Below, piece by piece: positions 33,268 to 44,579 of a DNA stretch of 64,000 nt. The stretch is from CAWCBH01 sp963793785 (lineage in GTDB: Bacteria > Actinomycetota > Thermoleophilia > Solirubrobacterales > 70-9). Under the pieces are notes generated by a model. That model saw only the letters and a program-made list of their open reading frames with translations. It made no database searches and was not told the origin of the DNA. Location: NCBI GenBank assembly GCA_963793785.1, contig CAWCBH010000003.1:1984001-2048000 (forward strand), in the 5' to 3' direction. The position numbers and the translations under genes were made by a program. Position 1 is the first letter of the stretch; each line of letters starts with the position of its first letter.

Positions 33268-34551
33268 ATGCCAGTTTCCGAGAAGCCCGCCGCCACCGCC
33301 GACATCAGCTACGAGGACCTCTACCGGCGCTGGGAGGAGGGCAACTGGCGCGCCTATGAGATCGACTTCTCGCGCGATCGCGACGGCTGGGAGGCGCTGA
33401 ACGAGATCCAGTCCAAGTCGGCGCTGTGGATCTACTCGATGTTCTTCTACGGCGAGGACTCGGTCACCGACAACCTCTCCCCCTACATCGACGCCGCCCC
33501 CCGCGAGGAGCAGAAGTACTTCCTCGCCACCCAGCAGGTCGACGAGGCGCGCCACGCCGTCTTCTTCCACCGCTTCTTCAAGGAGGTGATCGGCGCCGGC
33601 GGCCCGATCTCCTCCACCCTCGCCTACACGATGCCGCAGCTCGGCTGGGGCTACCTGGGCGTCTTCGACCGCCTCGACCGGATGGCGGAGGAGCTGCGCC
33701 GCGACCGCTCGCTGCCGAAGTTCGCGCAGGCGATCGCCCTCTACCACATGGTCGTCGAGGCGACGCTCGCCCAGCCGGGCCAGCACTTCATCGAGGACTT
33801 CTTCGTCAAGGAGGGGACGATGCCCGGCTTCAGCGAGGGGATGACCAACGTCTCCCGCGACGAGCAGCGCCACATCGGCTTCGGCGTCAAAGCCCTGGCG
33901 GAGATGTTCGAGGAGTCCGAGGAGTGCAAGGCGGCGGTGGTCGAGCTGCTGCGCGAGATCCTCCCCTACTCGCTGGCCGTCTTCGTGCCGCCGGGCTGGG
34001 ACGAGCGCTACACGACCGAGTACGGGTTCACCCTCGTCGACATCTATTCGTTCGGGATGCGCTCGATCGAGGCCAAGTGGCGGGCGACGGGCTATCCGCT
34101 GGAGGAGATGCCGGCCGACATCTATCCGGTCGACCGCTCGCTCCCGCACGAGGAGCGGGCCCGCGATCAGATCACCCTGCTCAAGGCCGGCGTGCTCGGC
34201 GAGCCGAACGGCCGGCCCTCCTCGGAGCCCGAGGTGCAGCGCCTCTACTTCGACTCGATGAGCCGCTCGGCCCGCAGCGGGGCGATCAACGGCGATGGAC
34301 TGAAGGTGCAGTGGCGCTTCAGCGACGCCGATCCCTGGCATCTGGTCGTCGACAACGGCTCGACGCGGGCCGAGCCCGGCGAGCTGAGCGACGCCGACCT
34401 GACCTTCGAGACCGACTGGAAGGAGTGGATCGACGTCACGATCCGCGGCGAGAGCCCGATCCGCTCGGTGCTGGGCCGGCGGCTGCGCCCGAAGGGCTCG
34501 CCGCGGGCGCTGCGCCGCTTCCGCAAGGTCTTCGAGCCCCGGTCCGTCTAG
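33268..34551 (+). CDS. R2-like ligand-binding oxidase (R2lox-type) fused to an SCP2 domain
   Basis: 427 residues from ATG 33268 (strong AGGAGG nine bases upstream; ATG 33262 is the alternative). The R2-fold part has all six metal ligands in family spacing: E63 (GEDSV), E93 and H96 (DEARH), E164 (VVEA), E199 and H202 (DEQRH). It also has V66 and Y159, the pair that forms the Val-Tyr ether crosslink in mycobacterial R2lox. Residues about 340-424 resemble an SCP2 sterol/lipid-carrier domain (KVQWRFSDADPWHLVVDNG, DLTFETDWKEWIDV). R2lox proteins bind a long-chain fatty acid and carry a Mn/Fe or Fe/Fe cofactor. A lipid-directed two-electron oxidation is inferred. Often misannotated as ribonucleotide reductase beta subunit. 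Confidence 0.85.
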   Translation: MPVSEKPAATADISYEDLYRRWEEGNWRAYEIDFSRDRDGWEALNEIQSKSALWIYSMFFYGEDSVTDNLSPYIDAAPREEQKYFLATQQVDEARHAVFFHRFFKEVIGAGGPISSTLAYTMPQLGWGYLGVFDRLDRMAEELRRDRSLPKFAQAIALYHMVVEATLAQPGQHFIEDFFVKEGTMPGFSEGMTNVSRDEQRHIGFGVKALAEMFEESEECKAAVVELLREILPYSLAVFVPPGWDERYTTEYGFTLVDIYSFGMRSIEAKWRATGYPLEEMPADIYPVDRSLPHEERARDQITLLKAGVLGEPNGRPSSEPEVQRLYFDSMSRSARSGAINGDGLKVQWRFSDADPWHLVVDNGSTRAEPGELSDADLTFETDWKEWIDVTIRGESPIRSVLGRRLRPKGSPRALRRFRKVFEPRSV

Positions 34552-36005
34552 ACGGAAAGCGGCGGCACCGCGTCCGCCCAGGGGCGCTCGGCCTCGATCT
34601 GGGCGGCGAGCGAGAGCAGCCGCCCTTCCTCTCCGTGCGGCGCGATCAGCTGCACCGAGAGCGGCAAGCCGTCGCTGTGGAAGCCGGCCGGTACCGCCGC
34701 CGCCGGGCAGCCGAGGTGGTTCCAGGCGGCGCAATAGGGATAGAAGCGCGACATGCCGAGCGTGGTCCGCAGGGCTCCGCACCCCTCCCAGCTGCGAACC
34801 GGGATCGCGGTCCCGCACATCACCGGCATGACCAGGACGTCGAATTCCTCGAACAGCGCCCCGACCCGACGCCAGTCGGCTGCCGCGGCGGCGCGGGCGC
34901 GGCGCACCGCCGCCGCCGGGACGAGGCCGCCGAGGCGCCCGAATCCGCGGGTCCGCCGCTCCAGGCGCTCCGGAAGCGGAGTCCGCTCGACGTCGTCGTG
35001 GATCCCGCGCAGATAGCGAGCGGAGACGTTGCTGCCGATCGCCGGCGGCCAATCCGGGTCCCGCTCGGCGACCTGGTGGCCGAGCGAGGCGAGCAGCTCG
35101 GCGGTGTCGGCGACGGCGCCCCGGACACAGTCCTCGATCGCAGGCGGAGCGATCAGCGGCGGCGGCTTGGTCGAGGTTGCGATCCGCAACTTCGAGGGCG
35201 GCGCCTGCGCGTGGTCGACGAACAGCCGGCCGGGCGGCGGCGGCGCTTCCGCCTCACGCGATCCACCGCTGGTGAGGTCGAGGAAGAGCGCCGTGTCGAG
35301 GACGCTGCGGCTCTCGCATCCGTTGACCGACATCCCCTGCCAGTGCTCGCCGTCGGAGACCAGCAGGTCCGGCTCCATCGAGATCCGGCCCTTGGTCGGC
35401 TTCAATCCGAACAGGCCGCAGGAGGCGGCCGGAATGCGGATCGAGCCGGCCCCGTCGGACGCGGTCGCCAGCGCCACAAGCCCGGCGGCGACCGCCGCGG
35501 CGCTGCCGCCGCTGGAGCCACCGGGGCTGCGCTGGGGGTTCCAGGGGTTGCGGGTGACCCCCCAGGTCGCGGACTCGGTGAAGCCGGAGATCGCCAGCTC
35601 GGGCAGGTGGGTCTTGCCGATCACGATCGCCCCGGCCGCGCGCAGGCGGCGGACCATCTCGGCGTCCTCGCGGACCGGGTCGGGGAATGCGTCGGTGCCG
35701 TGCGCGGTGTGCTCCCCGGCGAGGTCGTGACCGTCCTTTAGCGCCACCGGCACGCCGAGCAGCGGCCGCTCCTCGCCTGCCTTCAGCCTCGCCTCGGCCT
35801 GCTTTGCCTCGGCCAGCGCTCGCTCGGCGAGCACGACCCTGAAAGCGTTCAGCTGCGGGTCGAGGGCTTCGATGCGATCGAGCTGCAGCCGGACCAGCTC
35901 GGTCGGCGTCAGCTCGCCGCTTCGAATCAGCTCCGCCTGCCCGACGGCGCCGGCAAACGCGACCCCGTGCTCGGCCCCGGCTCGGCTGGCGCTTTCGACT
36001 GCCAC
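34548..36005 (-). CDS. Amidase signature family protein
   Basis: 485 residues from GTG 36005. It has the Ser-cis-Ser-Lys hydrolase layout: Lys in GVPVALKDGHDLAG (about 90), the Gly/Ser signature RSPGGSSGGSAAAVAAGLVALATASDGAGSIRIPAASCGLFGLKPTKGR (positions about 164-213) with both serines, and a C-terminal LGCPAAAVPAGFHSDGLP. These enzymes hydrolyse amides; the substrate cannot be told and it is not GatA by context. Its stop overlaps that of the convergent R2lox-like gene by three bases. Confidence 0.9.
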   Translation of the reverse strand: MAVESASRAGAEHGVAFAGAVGQAELIRSGELTPTELVRLQLDRIEALDPQLNAFRVVLAERALAEAKQAEARLKAGEERPLLGVPVALKDGHDLAGEHTAHGTDAFPDPVREDAEMVRRLRAAGAIVIGKTHLPELAISGFTESATWGVTRNPWNPQRSPGGSSGGSAAAVAAGLVALATASDGAGSIRIPAASCGLFGLKPTKGRISMEPDLLVSDGEHWQGMSVNGCESRSVLDTALFLDLTSGGSREAEAPPPPGRLFVDHAQAPPSKLRIATSTKPPPLIAPPAIEDCVRGAVADTAELLASLGHQVAERDPDWPPAIGSNVSARYLRGIHDDVERTPLPERLERRTRGFGRLGGLVPAAAVRRARAAAAADWRRVGALFEEFDVLVMPVMCGTAIPVRSWEGCGALRTTLGMSRFYPYCAAWNHLGCPAAAVPAGFHSDGLPLSVQLIAPHGEEGRLLSLAAQIEAERPWADAVPPLSV

Positions 36006-36097
36006 AGCGCCATCCTATTCCGCCCCGCGAGCGACGTTTCGTGCCCACACCCAGGTGTGAGACACCAGCGATAGGTCAGCCCTAGCCCCGGGGTCTC

Positions 36098-36126
36098 TTG
36101 TCGAGGCTCCGGCCCCCGGCTTTGAT
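36098..36126 (+). promoter_or_regulatory. Candidate promoter of the RTX-like gene
   Basis: TTGTCG (36098-36103) and TTTGAT (36121-36126) are separated by 17 bp and each match the sigma70-type consensus at four of six positions. A transcript from here would have a leader of about 35 nt containing AGGAGGG before ATG 36169. The rest of the 163-bp gap at 36006-36168 shows no gene. Confidence 0.35.
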
Positions 36127-36168
36127 GGCCCGGTGGTTGATAGCCAATCGAGCAGGAGGGATATCGAG

Positions 36169-36915
36169 ATGAAGCTAGGAGCAGGAATCCGCGTCGTCCT
36201 TGCGGCGGCATGCCTCTTCGCGTTCACCGTCGCGGCCGCAAGCGCGGCGACGATCGTCGGCGACGACAGCGACGAGGTCCTGGTCGGGACCCCGAGCGAC
36301 GATCAGATCGACGCCAAGGGCGGCGACGACACCGTGCGGGCGCTGCCGGGGGCCGACCTGGTGCTGGGCGGTGAGGGGCGCGACGAAATCGACGCCGGTC
36401 GCGGCCGCGACCGCGTCAACGGCGAGGCGGGCGACGACACGATCGTCGGCGACCGCGGCCGGGACGGACTCGCGGGCGGCGGTGGCGACGACACGATTCG
36501 CGGCGCCGAACACGAGGACTTCATCCTCGGCGAGGCCGGCGACGACACCCTCAGCGGCGGCGAGGGCCGCGACCTGATCCGCGGCCGCGAGGGTGACGAC
36601 CGCGAAGGCGGCGGTCCCGGCGGCGACGTCACCTATGCGGGCAGCGGGGTCGACATCGCCTTCGGTGGTCGTGGCGGCGACCAGATGTTCGCGCGGGCGC
36701 AGACCGACGTCCCGGTCCCCGGAGCCGACACCGTGTTCTCGGGTCCCGGCGACGACGTCGTCTTCGTACGCGACGGCGAGGCTGACGTGGTCGGCTGCGG
36801 CTCCGGCCGCGACCGCGTGGTCGCCGACTCCGAGGACGTGATCCGCCGCAGCTGCGAGCGGATCCGTGTCGGCGAGCCTCGGCCCGCTGACGACGACGGC
36901 GAGCTGGGAGCCTGA
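36169..36915 (+). CDS. Secreted RTX-like (hemolysin-type calcium-binding repeat) protein
   Basis: 248 residues from ATG 36169, which has AGGAGGG eight bases upstream. A Sec signal peptide (VVLAAACLFAFTVAAASA) is followed by tandem RTX nonapeptides of the GGxGxDxux type: GGDDTVRALPGADLVLGGEGRDEIDAG, GGGGDDTIRG and GEAGDDTLSGGEGRDLI. These bind Ca2+ and fold as a beta-roll. No catalytic domain is attached, and a Cys pair lies near the C-terminus (VVGCGSGRD...SCERI). Stand-alone RTX proteins with a Sec signal are frequent in Solirubrobacter-like genomes. Function unknown. Confidence 0.85.
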   Translation: MKLGAGIRVVLAAACLFAFTVAAASAATIVGDDSDEVLVGTPSDDQIDAKGGDDTVRALPGADLVLGGEGRDEIDAGRGRDRVNGEAGDDTIVGDRGRDGLAGGGGDDTIRGAEHEDFILGEAGDDTLSGGEGRDLIRGREGDDREGGGPGGDVTYAGSGVDIAFGGRGGDQMFARAQTDVPVPGADTVFSGPGDDVVFVRDGEADVVGCGSGRDRVVADSEDVIRRSCERIRVGEPRPADDDGELGA

Positions 36916-36938
36916 GGCAGGGACGCCCAGGAGGAAGG

Positions 36939-36966
36939 GGAGCCCGTCCCGACCGGGGCGGGCTCC
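36939..36966. terminator. Bidirectional hairpin between RTX-like and thioesterase genes
   Basis: GGAGCCCGTCCC and GGGGCGGGCTCC can pair as a stem of about 12 bp (one G-T pair) around the loop GACC. It lies between two facing stop codons. It is the strongest hairpin in this gap but lacks a U-tract. Confidence 0.55.
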
Positions 36967-38001
36967 TCAGCCCTCGCCGCTCTCGCCGCCCATCTCCACC
37001 CCGGTCAGGTCGGCGGGGCGGCCGGGCAGGTACATCGCCGAGCCGGTCGCGAAGGCGACCTTCTTGCCGTCCTTGACCAGTTCGGCGGTGGCGACGGCGA
37101 GCCTGCGGCCGCGATGGGTGAGGCCGGCGGCGGCCAGCAGCTCGCCGCCGTCGGGGAAGACCGGCCGCAGGTAGTTGACCTTCAGGTCGAGCGTCGCGAT
37201 CGCGGTCCCGGGGCCGGCGGTGCTGAAGACCGCTGCGGTCAGCGCCGCCTCGGCGAGCATCGCCGTGAAGCCGCCCTGAACCGTGCCGGCCGGGCTGCTC
37301 AGCCAGCGACTGCAGGGAAGCAGCCACTCACAGCGCCCCTCCTCGGCAAAGGTCGGTCGCAATCCGGTCAGACGAGAAAGCGGCGGCGGCGGCAGGCTGC
37401 CGTCGATCCAGGCGCGCAGCATCTGCAACCCGCTGCTCTGCTCGAAAGCCTCGCCCGGCAGGATCTCCCCTTCGGGCTCCCGCTGCAGCGGATGGGCGGG
37501 GTCCGCACCGGGCAAGACCTGCTCCAGCACCGGCAGGTCGGCGGGCGGAGGCGGAAGCGGATCCAGCGGCGCAAAGATCGTGCAGCGCGTCGTCCCGTGC
37601 GCGACCAGGCGTCCCTGCGGCTCGGCGAGCAGGAATGCCTCCGAGACGCCAACCGAGCGACCGGTGTGGATCGCCTGGCCCGAGGCGACGATCGTCGTCT
37701 GCGGATCGGGTCGTACCGGGCGCACGAAGGTCAGCGACAGCTCCGCGGTCGTGAAGTGCACCCCAGGCCCGAGCTCGGTCCCGACCGCCGCCCCGAGGCC
37801 CGCGTCGGCGACCGGAGCCAGCATCCCCCCGGGGATCAGCCCGGCCGAGTTGGCGAACCAGGCCGAGGCGGGGATCTCGAACGCGGCGTGGCCCGCAGAG
37901 GCTTCCTTGAAGCGCATCTCGAGCAGGTATGAGATCGGCGGGATCGGCAGCCGGCCCTGGCGCCCGAGCCGATTGCGCTCCAGGTTCGAGAGACCCATCA
38001 C
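36967..38001 (-). CDS. Tandem hot-dog thioesterase (PaaI/acyl-CoA thioesterase-like)
   Basis: 344 residues from GTG 38001 (ATG at 37998 is next). Two hot-dog domains are visible. The first has WFANSAGLIPGGMLAPVADAGLGAAV, LSLTFVRPVRPDP and ASGQAIHTGRSVGVSEAFL. The second has SSPAGTVQGGFTAMLAEAALTAAV, LDLKVNYLRPVFPDGG and AAGLTHRGRRLAVATAELV. The repeated G-G-hydrophobic-AE/AD segments match the catalytic turn of PaaI-type enzymes. It should hydrolyse acyl-CoA, and lies downstream of a TetR regulator and a WS/DGAT gene, suggesting a fatty-acid role. Confidence 0.82.
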   Translation of the reverse strand: MMGLSNLERNRLGRQGRLPIPPISYLLEMRFKEASAGHAAFEIPASAWFANSAGLIPGGMLAPVADAGLGAAVGTELGPGVHFTTAELSLTFVRPVRPDPQTTIVASGQAIHTGRSVGVSEAFLLAEPQGRLVAHGTTRCTIFAPLDPLPPPPADLPVLEQVLPGADPAHPLQREPEGEILPGEAFEQSSGLQMLRAWIDGSLPPPPLSRLTGLRPTFAEEGRCEWLLPCSRWLSSPAGTVQGGFTAMLAEAALTAAVFSTAGPGTAIATLDLKVNYLRPVFPDGGELLAAAGLTHRGRRLAVATAELVKDGKKVAFATGSAMYLPGRPADLTGVEMGGESGEG

Positions 38002-38053
38002 CGAGCGGTCCGGGTAGCCGCCGGGGGCGGGCTCCTGCCAGACCGGAGGCGGG

Positions 38054-38659
38054 CTAATCGGCGGTCAGCAGGTAGCGCGCGGCGGCGGTGCTGGCGGCGA
38101 GCAGTCCGGCGTGATCGCGCTCGGTGTCGGAGAGCGCCTGCAGCGCGTAGCCGTCGCCGACCGCGAACAGGTAGGAGGCGACCGCTTCGGCGTCGTAGCG
38201 CAGGTTCAGCACTCCCTCGCGCTCCTTGGCCTTGAGGATCTCGGCGACGTGCGAGCGGGTGCGATCGAACAGCTGCCCGACCTCGTGCTGGATGTCGGGG
38301 TTGCGCCGCCCGGCGCTGAACAGCTCGAAGAGCAACAGGAAGAAACCGGGCTCGTTCTCGATCACGTCGGTGAGGCTGGCGACGAGGACGTTGAGCACGT
38401 CGTCGACTGTCTTCGCGTTGGCCAGCGGCTCGTCGAGGCGGTTGATGCGGATCTCGGCGTCGCGGCGGACCACCTCGACCAGCAACCGCTCCTTGGTCCC
38501 GAAGTAGTAGTGGAGCAGGCCGCGGCTGACCCCGGCCTCGCTGGCCACGTGCTCGAAGGTGGAGCCGGCGGCGCCGTGCTGGGCGACGCTGTCGCGCATC
38601 GCATCGACGATTCGCTGCGCCTTCTCTCCGCTCAGTTCGCGTGTCGCTGCTGCCTCCAT
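38054..38659 (-). CDS. TetR-family transcriptional regulator (second)
   Basis: 201 residues from ATG 38659. The TetR HTH is clear: IVDAMRDSVAQHGAAGSTFEHVASEAGVSRGLLHYYFGTKERLLVEVV, with a C-terminal helical ligand domain of the BetI-like type (ENEPGFFLLLFELFSAGRR). It lies between the WS/DGAT gene (36-bp gap) and the thioesterase gene on the same strand, so it probably regulates this lipid cluster. No convincing palindrome is visible in the short gaps. Confidence 0.88.
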   Translation of the reverse strand: MEAAATRELSGEKAQRIVDAMRDSVAQHGAAGSTFEHVASEAGVSRGLLHYYFGTKERLLVEVVRRDAEIRINRLDEPLANAKTVDDVLNVLVASLTDVIENEPGFFLLLFELFSAGRRNPDIQHEVGQLFDRTRSHVAEILKAKEREGVLNLRYDAEAVASYLFAVGDGYALQALSDTERDHAGLLAASTAAARYLLTAD

Positions 38660-38694
38660 CGCCGCTGAGTGTATGGGCGGGGGCGGGGAGCGCG

Positions 38695-40089
38695 TCAGGC
38701 GGCTGCGTCGCGGAGCACATCGATCTCCACCGCGATCAGGTCCCGCAGCTCGTCGAGGTCGGCCATCGCGTCGTAGTCGCCCATCAGACCGACGTTGACG
38801 CCGCCGTTGTAGCTGAAGATCGCGATCGCCAGCGCCTTGTCGACGGCCAGGAACGGCACCGGCACCATCGTCTGCAGCTCGCGGCCGAGCAGAAACAGCG
38901 GGAACTGCGGGCCCGGCACGTTGGTGACCAGGAGGTTGTAGATACGGCTCGAGAAGTTGAGCCGCGAAGCCTGGGCGAAGATCGTCGGCGGCGCAAAGTC
39001 CTGCAGGCCGGCGATCACCTCGGCGCCGAGCGCTTGCTTGGACTCCTTCAGGTCCCGCATCGCCTCGCTGACAATTCGAAAGCGCGTCCTCGGGTCGCCT
39101 GCGTAGACGGGCAGCGGGCAGGCCATCATCGTGATCCGGTTGCCGAGGTCGCTCTGCTCGTCCTCGCTGCGCACCGATACCGGGACGCAGCCGCGCAGCT
39201 CCAGACCTTCAGTTCTCACCCCTCGCGTCCGCAGCCAGGCGGCCAGGGCGCCGCTGACCGCCGCCAGGAAGACGTCGTTGACGGTCCCGCCAAGGCCGTT
39301 CTTGATCGCCTTCAGCTCGGCAAGGCTGGTATGCACCCAGGCGATCCGCCGGTGCGGGCCGATCCCGGTGTTGAGCGGATTGTCGGGAGGGCTGTTGACG
39401 TAGCCCCAGCCGATCTCCGCCACGCCCTCGGCCGCCTCGCGGGCCTCGGCGACGGCGCGAGCTGGCCGGCGCAGCGTTCCGAGCGCCTGGGCGGCGATTC
39501 CGATCGGCGCCTTGGCGAGATCGCGAACCCCGGCCGCGACCACAGACGCCGCCGACGGCTCCGGCGCCGGCTCCCACCCGTCCTCCCCGCGGGGAATCGC
39601 TGCCGGCTCACGCTCGAGATCGAACAGGACCGCGGTGATGTCGACGCCCGAGATTCCGTCGACGAGGCAGTGGTGGGTCTTGTTGATCAGCGCGAAGCCT
39701 CCCGACTCCAGGCCTTCCACAAGCCAAAGCTCCCAGAGCGGCTTCGTGCGGTCGAGTCGCTGCGAGAAGATCCGCGCCGCCAGGCTTCGCAACTGCTCGT
39801 CTCCCCCCGGCGCCGGCAGCGCCGTGTGGCGGACGTGGTATTCGACGTTGAAGGTCGGGTCGTCGATCCACAGCGGCCGGCCCATCTCCAGCCGCGGCAC
39901 CGCCAGCTTCTGCCGGTAGCGGGGGACCTTGCCCAGGCGCGAGGCGATGTGGGCGGAGAACTCCTCCCGGGAAGGCGGCGGCCCCTCGAAGAGCATCACC
40001 GCGCCGATGTGCATGTGGGCGCCGCCCCGCTCCTGGGCCAGGAACGAGGCGTCGATCGAGCTGAGGCGATCCATGTGGCCTACGGGCAT
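38695..40089 (-). CDS. Wax ester synthase/diacylglycerol acyltransferase (WS/DGAT)
   Basis: 464 residues from ATG 40089. Family landmarks are LSSIDASFLAQERGGAHMHIGA, the catalytic HHxxxDG box as NKTHHCLVDGISG (about 136-148), GLGGTVNDVFLAAVSGAL (PLW/ND region), VPVSVRSEDEQSDLGN, and the C-terminal TNVPGPQFPLFLLGREL. These enzymes esterify acyl-CoA to fatty alcohols or diacylglycerol to make storage lipids. Context with TetR and thioesterase genes supports a lipid-storage or lipid-remodelling role. Confidence 0.93.
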   Translation of the reverse strand: MPVGHMDRLSSIDASFLAQERGGAHMHIGAVMLFEGPPPSREEFSAHIASRLGKVPRYRQKLAVPRLEMGRPLWIDDPTFNVEYHVRHTALPAPGGDEQLRSLAARIFSQRLDRTKPLWELWLVEGLESGGFALINKTHHCLVDGISGVDITAVLFDLEREPAAIPRGEDGWEPAPEPSAASVVAAGVRDLAKAPIGIAAQALGTLRRPARAVAEAREAAEGVAEIGWGYVNSPPDNPLNTGIGPHRRIAWVHTSLAELKAIKNGLGGTVNDVFLAAVSGALAAWLRTRGVRTEGLELRGCVPVSVRSEDEQSDLGNRITMMACPLPVYAGDPRTRFRIVSEAMRDLKESKQALGAEVIAGLQDFAPPTIFAQASRLNFSSRIYNLLVTNVPGPQFPLFLLGRELQTMVPVPFLAVDKALAIAIFSYNGGVNVGLMGDYDAMADLDELRDLIAVEIDVLRDAAA

Positions 40090-40146
40090 CGGATCACCTC
40101 GGTGCTTCCCGGCGCCGGCCGAGCCCGAGCCGGGCGCGAAGCGGCG

Positions 40147-40602
40147 CTATCCGTCGCTGCCGGAGGAGTTGCCGCCCGAAGTCGTCGAGGTGTACTCGAA
40201 CTCCTCCTCGGCCCCGAACAGGGTGTCCATCACGGTCTTGCGGGCGTTCTCGGAGAGTGCCAGGGCGACTCCGCCCGCCACCGCCCCGAACAGCACCAGG
40301 CGCCCGAGGCGGCTCTTGCGGCGCTTCGGCTTCTGCAGCTGCTCCGACGCCTCGCGCAGCGAGTCGGCGGCCTTGCGCAGATCCTTCTGCACCTTCTTGT
40401 CGCTGGTGACCGCCTTGACCGGGCCCTTGCCGTTGCCGGTGATCCGCCCGTAGGCGTGATGGGCCGCGTCGTATGCGTCCCGAAGGTTCTTTCGCAGCTC
40501 GTCGTCCTCGATCACCCGCTGCACGTAGGGGTTGTCGCGGGCCGTGCTGTAAAGGCCCGAGGCCCGGTCCGCGGCCTTCGTCGCCCGTGTCGTATTCGCC
40601 AT
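40147..40602 (-). CDS. Hypothetical membrane-associated protein, 151 aa
   Basis: From ATG 40602, with GGAG and GAAGGA upstream. A charged helical N-terminal two-thirds (VIEDDELRKNLRDAYDAAHHAYG, KKVQKDLRKAADSLREASEQL) precedes one transmembrane helix (LGRLVLFGAVAGGVALAL). A Ser/Gly/Thr-rich tail ends the protein. It looks like a membrane-anchored coiled-coil protein, but no family is recognised. It lies 57 bp upstream of the WS/DGAT gene on the same strand. Confidence 0.7.
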   Translation of the reverse strand: MANTTRATKAADRASGLYSTARDNPYVQRVIEDDELRKNLRDAYDAAHHAYGRITGNGKGPVKAVTSDKKVQKDLRKAADSLREASEQLQKPKRRKSRLGRLVLFGAVAGGVALALSENARKTVMDTLFGAEEEFEYTSTTSGGNSSGSDG

Positions 40603-40695
40603 TCCTTCTCCACTCCTCGCAGTCTCAGGTTTGCGCTGAGGATATACCCGCGATCGAGGCAGGCAAAGCCCGCTCTTTGCGCATCACGCCAGCCG

Positions 40696-42158
40696 TCACA
40701 CCTCCGGCCCGATCCCGTCGAGCAGGACGCGGTTGCTGCGAAAGCCGATCTCGGCCCTGCCCAGCGCCCGCGCAGGCAGGTGCTCGAGCCCCCGGGTCGC
40801 GTACCTGGTCACGTCGAGGTCACCGACCGCGAAGGTCTCGCCGCGCTGAAAGCGGGGCGCGAAAGCCCATTGCTTCGGCAGCTCGGTCTGGCGCGAGACG
40901 ACGTAGATCTCGTGCACGAACCAGACCTCGCCCTCGGGGAACAGCAGCCCGGCGTGGGTGCCCAGGTAGTGCTTGAGGGGACCGGCGCCGAGAGTCCAGG
41001 TGACGATCGCCCGCGGCAGGTCCGGCTCGCCGAGCCGGATCGCGACCTGGCGGTAGTCGGGGCGTTGCAGCGAGGGCGTGAACGTCGTCGCCGCCCAGAA
41101 GCCGAGCGAGTAGGCGACCAGCACCGCGCCCAGCAGGGCTCCGGCCAGGCGGGCGCGACCGACAGTGACGGCGATCGCGACCGCGGCCAGCAACGGGACC
41201 ACCGCCGCGATCAGGTTGCGGTCGAGCAGGAAGTCCCTGCCCAGGAGCGCCAGCAGCAGCGGCACCAGCAGGGTCACCGCCGCGATCGAGATCGCCAGCC
41301 CAGCGGCCCGCTTCTCGGCCCGGTCCCCCCGCGCCGCGAGCAGGGCAAGGGCAGCCGCCACAACCAGTGCCGGCAGCAGGGCCAGTAGCGGCCGCACCGG
41401 TTGCGCGATCAGGTAGCCGGTCTCGCCGACCAGGAAGGCGACGCCGGTCTCGCCGAGGCGATACGGCAGGCTGAGGGCGCCGATCCAGTCGGTGTTGTCG
41501 ATATGGCTCATCTGCACCAGCGCCAGCGGCGCCAGCAGAGCGCAGGTCGCGGCGATGCCGAGCAGGGCGCGGGCTGCATCTCGCCCCCGCGCCCGGGCGA
41601 CCAGCAGCGCTTCCAGGGCTACCGGGAAGAGGGCGAAGTAATGGGTGCTCAGGGCGAGCGCCGAAAAGACAGCCCACCAGAGCAGGTCGCGCTCACCGGA
41701 CCGCCGCAGGGCGCGGATGCAGAACAGCAACGAGAGCGAGCTGAAGAGGACCAACAGCGCATAGGCACGGGCCTCCTGCGAGTACCAGATCAGCATCGGG
41801 TTGGATGCCACCAGCGCCGCGGTGACAAACCCGGTCCGAGGTCCCCGTAGCTGAGCGCCGATCCAGTAGGCGACCGGGACGGTGGCGACGCCGGCCAGCG
41901 CCGAGAGCGATCGCAGGCCGACCGCCCCCAGCCCGGAGATCTCCGCCCAGACCCAGGAGAGCAGGTAGTACAGCGGCGGCACCGACTCGCCCGTCGCCAG
42001 CTTGTCGAACAGATGCCAGAGGCTCGCCCGTACCACCCGCCCGGCGGTGACGATCTCGTCGTGGTGAAAGCTCTGCAGGCCGAGGGTGGAGAAGCGGAGC
42101 GCCGCCGCGAGGGCGGTCAACCCGGCAACGATCCAGAAAGCCCGCGACCGTCCTGCCG

Positions 42159-42162
<4 letters not shown>
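40696..42162 (-). CDS. GT-C glycosyltransferase-like membrane protein (GT39/GT83 type)
   Basis: 488 residues from GTG 42162, overlapping the lon stop (GTGA). More than ten transmembrane helices. After the first one the motif LQSFHHDEIVTAGR places an acidic residue in the first outer loop as in ArnT/PMT-type transferases. Another loop motif is WYSQEARAYALLVLFSSLSL. The C-terminal about 110 residues are soluble and extracytoplasmic. It is inferred to transfer a sugar from a polyprenyl-phosphate donor. The acceptor is unknown, and co-transcription with lon is only by position. Confidence 0.8.
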
Positions 42163-44576
<2,414 letters not shown>

Positions 44577-44579
44577 CGT

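Noticed and set aside
33268..34551. Ribonucleotide reductase beta subunit (NrdB/NrdF)
   Set aside because: The R2lox Val/Tyr pair and ligand spacing are present, no NrdA-type gene is adjacent, and a lipid-carrier-like domain is attached.
40090..40146. GC-rich partial inverted repeat between the WS/DGAT and hypothetical genes
   Set aside because: Only six bases pair (CCCGGC/GCCGGG) around a 15-base loop, which is expected by chance at this GC content.
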